Source of the DNA: CAZVEV01 sp964625865
GTDB taxonomy: Bacteria > Planctomycetota > Phycisphaerae > SM23-33
Assembly (NCBI GenBank): GCA_964625865.1
Contig: CAZVEV010000295.1
Coordinates: 1 to 7,585 of the forward strand
Direction of reading: 5' to 3'
DNA: 7,585 nucleotides
Under the pieces are notes generated by a model. It worked only from the letters and a program-made list of their open reading frames with translations. It searched no databases and was not told the origin of the DNA. Positions 6,014 through 7,585 of the stretch are shown here, one piece after another. The position numbers were made by a program, and so were the translations under genes. Positions within the stretch are counted from its first letter, which is position 1. Every line of letters starts with the position of its first letter.

Positions 6014-6020
6014 AAAGGGG
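6014..6020 (+). promoter_or_regulatory. Ribosome binding site of the TPR gene
   Basis: AAAGGGG with eight bases to ATG 6029. No clear promoter or terminator is seen in the 101-base gap from 5928. GCCCG and CGGGC at about 5982-6001 could pair, but only with a 10-base loop and no T-run. Confidence 0.5.
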
Positions 6021-6028
6021 CGTGACCG

Positions 6029-7585
6029 ATGAATCAGGATCCTTACACCGGCGGAGTTTCCGGCGAACCGATTCCCCCGCCGCTCAGGCCGGCGAACGAG
6101 AAAGACAAGTCATCGAAGTGGAGCACAGTGCTCTGGGTGATTCTTGTCGTCGCAGCCGCCGCGTTCCTGAAAGGGGTCATCCTGGACTCTGAGGACCACG
6201 ACCTGCCCCCGCGCCGGGAGCAAAGCAGGGAGGATAAGTACCGCGAGGTCTCCAACGCGTTTGTCGGCAAGGGCGCCAGACCCACCGAAGCCCAGGCCCG
6301 GGAGATCGAGGACACCCTGATGCGCCTGTCACGACACGTGCGGACCGGTGAGATAGACGGCATCGTCAACGCGTTTGACTTTCGCCGGATGCTGCAGGAG
6401 TACGGTCGAGTGACAGGAAGGCGTTCGACCGAGAGTCCAAGGTCATTAGCCGCTGGGTTTCGGAGTGGACTCCAGTCGGGGTTGCGCGATTTTGCGACTG
6501 GATTCTCCTGGGACCGTATCGAGGTCCGATGTATTCGCCAGACGGACCAACCCGACGAAATCGTAGCCTACGCAAGGCACTGGAGTGAGCATAGCCTCGC
6601 CTGCATGCGTTGGTGGCTGAAACGATCTGACGAGGGGGAATGGCGTGTTTATGACTGGGAGGATCTTGACGGCGCCATGCGCCAGTCGACCATCATGGTC
6701 TCATTCTTTGGCTCGGCACGGTCAGCAGGCGATACCCGCAAAGCTCTCAAGAAGCTGAGAGAGTATGTGGCGGTCGCTTTGGCTTTTCAAAACGAGCATC
6801 CTGAGCAGGCTGAGTTGGCGCTGGCCAAGTTCCTCAAACGCGACTTGCCAAGACAGTTGGAGTTTGGCCTGCTGATGATGACTGCGGCGACAAAACTGGA
6901 ACTGGACAAGCCCAAGGAGGCTCTGGAGATCTGCAGCGAAGTCTTAGGGCGCGGTGCAGACATGCCCATCTTGTTCCTCTTGCGGGCTCAAGCCTACAAT
7001 GAGCTTTGGAGACACACCGAGGCGCTGGCGGACGTTCACAAGTATCAGGCAATCCTCGGAACTACTGCCGCTTCGTGTCGAGTATTGGGCGATACATTGC
7101 TGGCACTGGAGAAGAACACCGAGGCTGTCAGAGCCTTCAAGGAAGGTCTCGAAGATGATCCGGATTCCCGAGGGAATCTTCTAGGGTTGGCGTTGGCCCT
7201 TCCGGAGAAGGACAAGTCGCAGATTGCGCCCTACCTGGCGAAACTGCGCAAGCCGCGGGAGGATATCAACCCCCTGGCCCAGGCGATACTGCGCCGATGG
7301 GACATGCCGGCCCTCGAAGCGCTGATGACGGCGTATCGCCCGTTGGCACCCAAGGACACCCGCTACCAGTACTACATGGCCCGAGTGCTCACCAGTCGCA
7401 AGCAGTACGATGCCGCCGTGCGTATGATCTTCCCCGTGATCGCGAAGATCACGGACAGGAGAGAACAGAAGGCCTATACGTCGGTCTACCTCGATGCCAT
7501 GATCGGACAGAAGAAGTACATTGAGGCTTACCACAACAGCCCCGACAGCGCCTATGCCTTCGACTACCTTGCCGACGACCTGGCC
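6029..7585 (+). CDS. Membrane-anchored TPR-like protein, 3' end missing
   Basis: The frame is open without a stop from ATG 6029 to the last base, giving 519 visible residues. Residues 1-30 are a proline-rich, polar cytoplasmic-looking tail (PIPPPLRPANEKDK). Residues 31-52 (WSTVLWVILVVAAAAFLKGV and on) form one transmembrane helix. An acidic/basic linker follows, then a conserved-looking globular part (about 70-215) with many Trp and Arg. From about 280 helical pairs of TPR type appear: roughly 281-308 (KLELDKPKEALEICSEVL), 315-342 (LRAQAYNELWRHTEALADV), 349-381 (LGDTLLALEKNTEAVRAFKE) and again about 445-510. TPRs bind other proteins, so a scaffold on the membrane is likely; the partner is unknown. 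Codon use is somewhat less GC-biased than in the upstream genes, more visibly so in the middle. I do not recognise a named family for the 70-215 part. Confidence 0.85.
   Translation, partial: MNQDPYTGGVSGEPIPPPLRPANEKDKSSKWSTVLWVILVVAAAAFLKGVILDSEDHDLPPRREQSREDKYREVSNAFVGKGARPTEAQAREIEDTLMRLSRHVRTGEIDGIVNAFDFRRMLQEYGRVTGRRSTESPRSLAAGFRSGLQSGLRDFATGFSWDRIEVRCIRQTDQPDEIVAYARHWSEHSLACMRWWLKRSDEGEWRVYDWEDLDGAMRQSTIMVSFFGSARSAGDTRKALKKLREYVAVALAFQNEHPEQAELALAKFLKRDLPRQLEFGLLMMTAATKLELDKPKEALEICSEVLGRGADMPILFLLRAQAYNELWRHTEALADVHKYQAILGTTAASCRVLGDTLLALEKNTEAVRAFKEGLEDDPDSRGNLLGLALALPEKDKSQIAPYLAKLRKPREDINPLAQAILRRWDMPALEALMTAYRPLAPKDTRYQYYMARVLTSRKQYDAAVRMIFPVIAKITDRREQKAYTSVYLDAMIGQKKYIEAYHNSPDSAYAFDYLADDLA

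Noticed and set aside
5928..6028. Terminator after the lyase-like gene
   Set aside because: Only a 5-bp stem with a 10-base loop can be drawn, with no T-run.

Overview
The window is GC-rich and most likely comes from a member of the Planctomycetota. This is inferred from gene content: a two-heme HzsA-related cytochrome, a DUF6807 protein, a PQQ-type beta-propeller that opens with a WxxWRG-xxRDG motif, and a heparin-lyase-I-like protein. All are exported families that planctomycete genomes carry in abundance. No rRNA, tRNA, CRISPR array, transposase or phage gene is visible.

Layout: (1) 1-1142 (+) is the 3' part of a c-type cytochrome with two CxxCH motifs. (2) 1143-1285 is a short convergent gap with two perfect 19-nt hairpins that are reverse complements of each other. 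(3) 1286-2908 (-) is a secreted DUF6807 protein with an extra C-terminal region. (4) 2909-3280 is a 372-base gap filled with copies and fragments of a repeat, arranged as two opposed arms. (5) 3281-4564 (-) is a secreted PQQ-like beta-propeller. (6) 4565-4847 is a divergent promoter region with a complete copy of the same repeat. (7) 4848-5927 (+) is a secreted heparin-lyase-I-like protein. (8) 5928-6028 is a short spacer. (9) 6029-7585 (+) is a membrane-anchored TPR-like protein that stays open to the window edge.

How the genes fit together: four of the five products carry or probably carry export signals, and the fifth has a single N-terminal membrane anchor. The set looks like envelope or periplasmic functions (redox cytochrome, propeller, polysaccharide lyase, DUF6807) rather than one defined pathway. 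The propeller and DUF6807 genes lie in the same direction but are separated by the repeat-filled gap. The propeller and lyase-like genes diverge from the second repeat site.

The most interesting feature is the repeat family: a 128-base element bounded by inverted repeats related to GACGCCAAGAAGCAAGC[T/G]GC, with a conserved core CTCTTGCGTCGTC. There are two full copies (3107-3234 and 4661-4788) and several partial ones. A 19-nt exact match to its end also lies inside the DUF6807 gene, where it encodes a linker. Between the two full copies, one TIR position changes on both arms so that base pairing is kept. I recognise no transposase or named family for it. Its mobility, any RNA role and any effect on promoters are inference.
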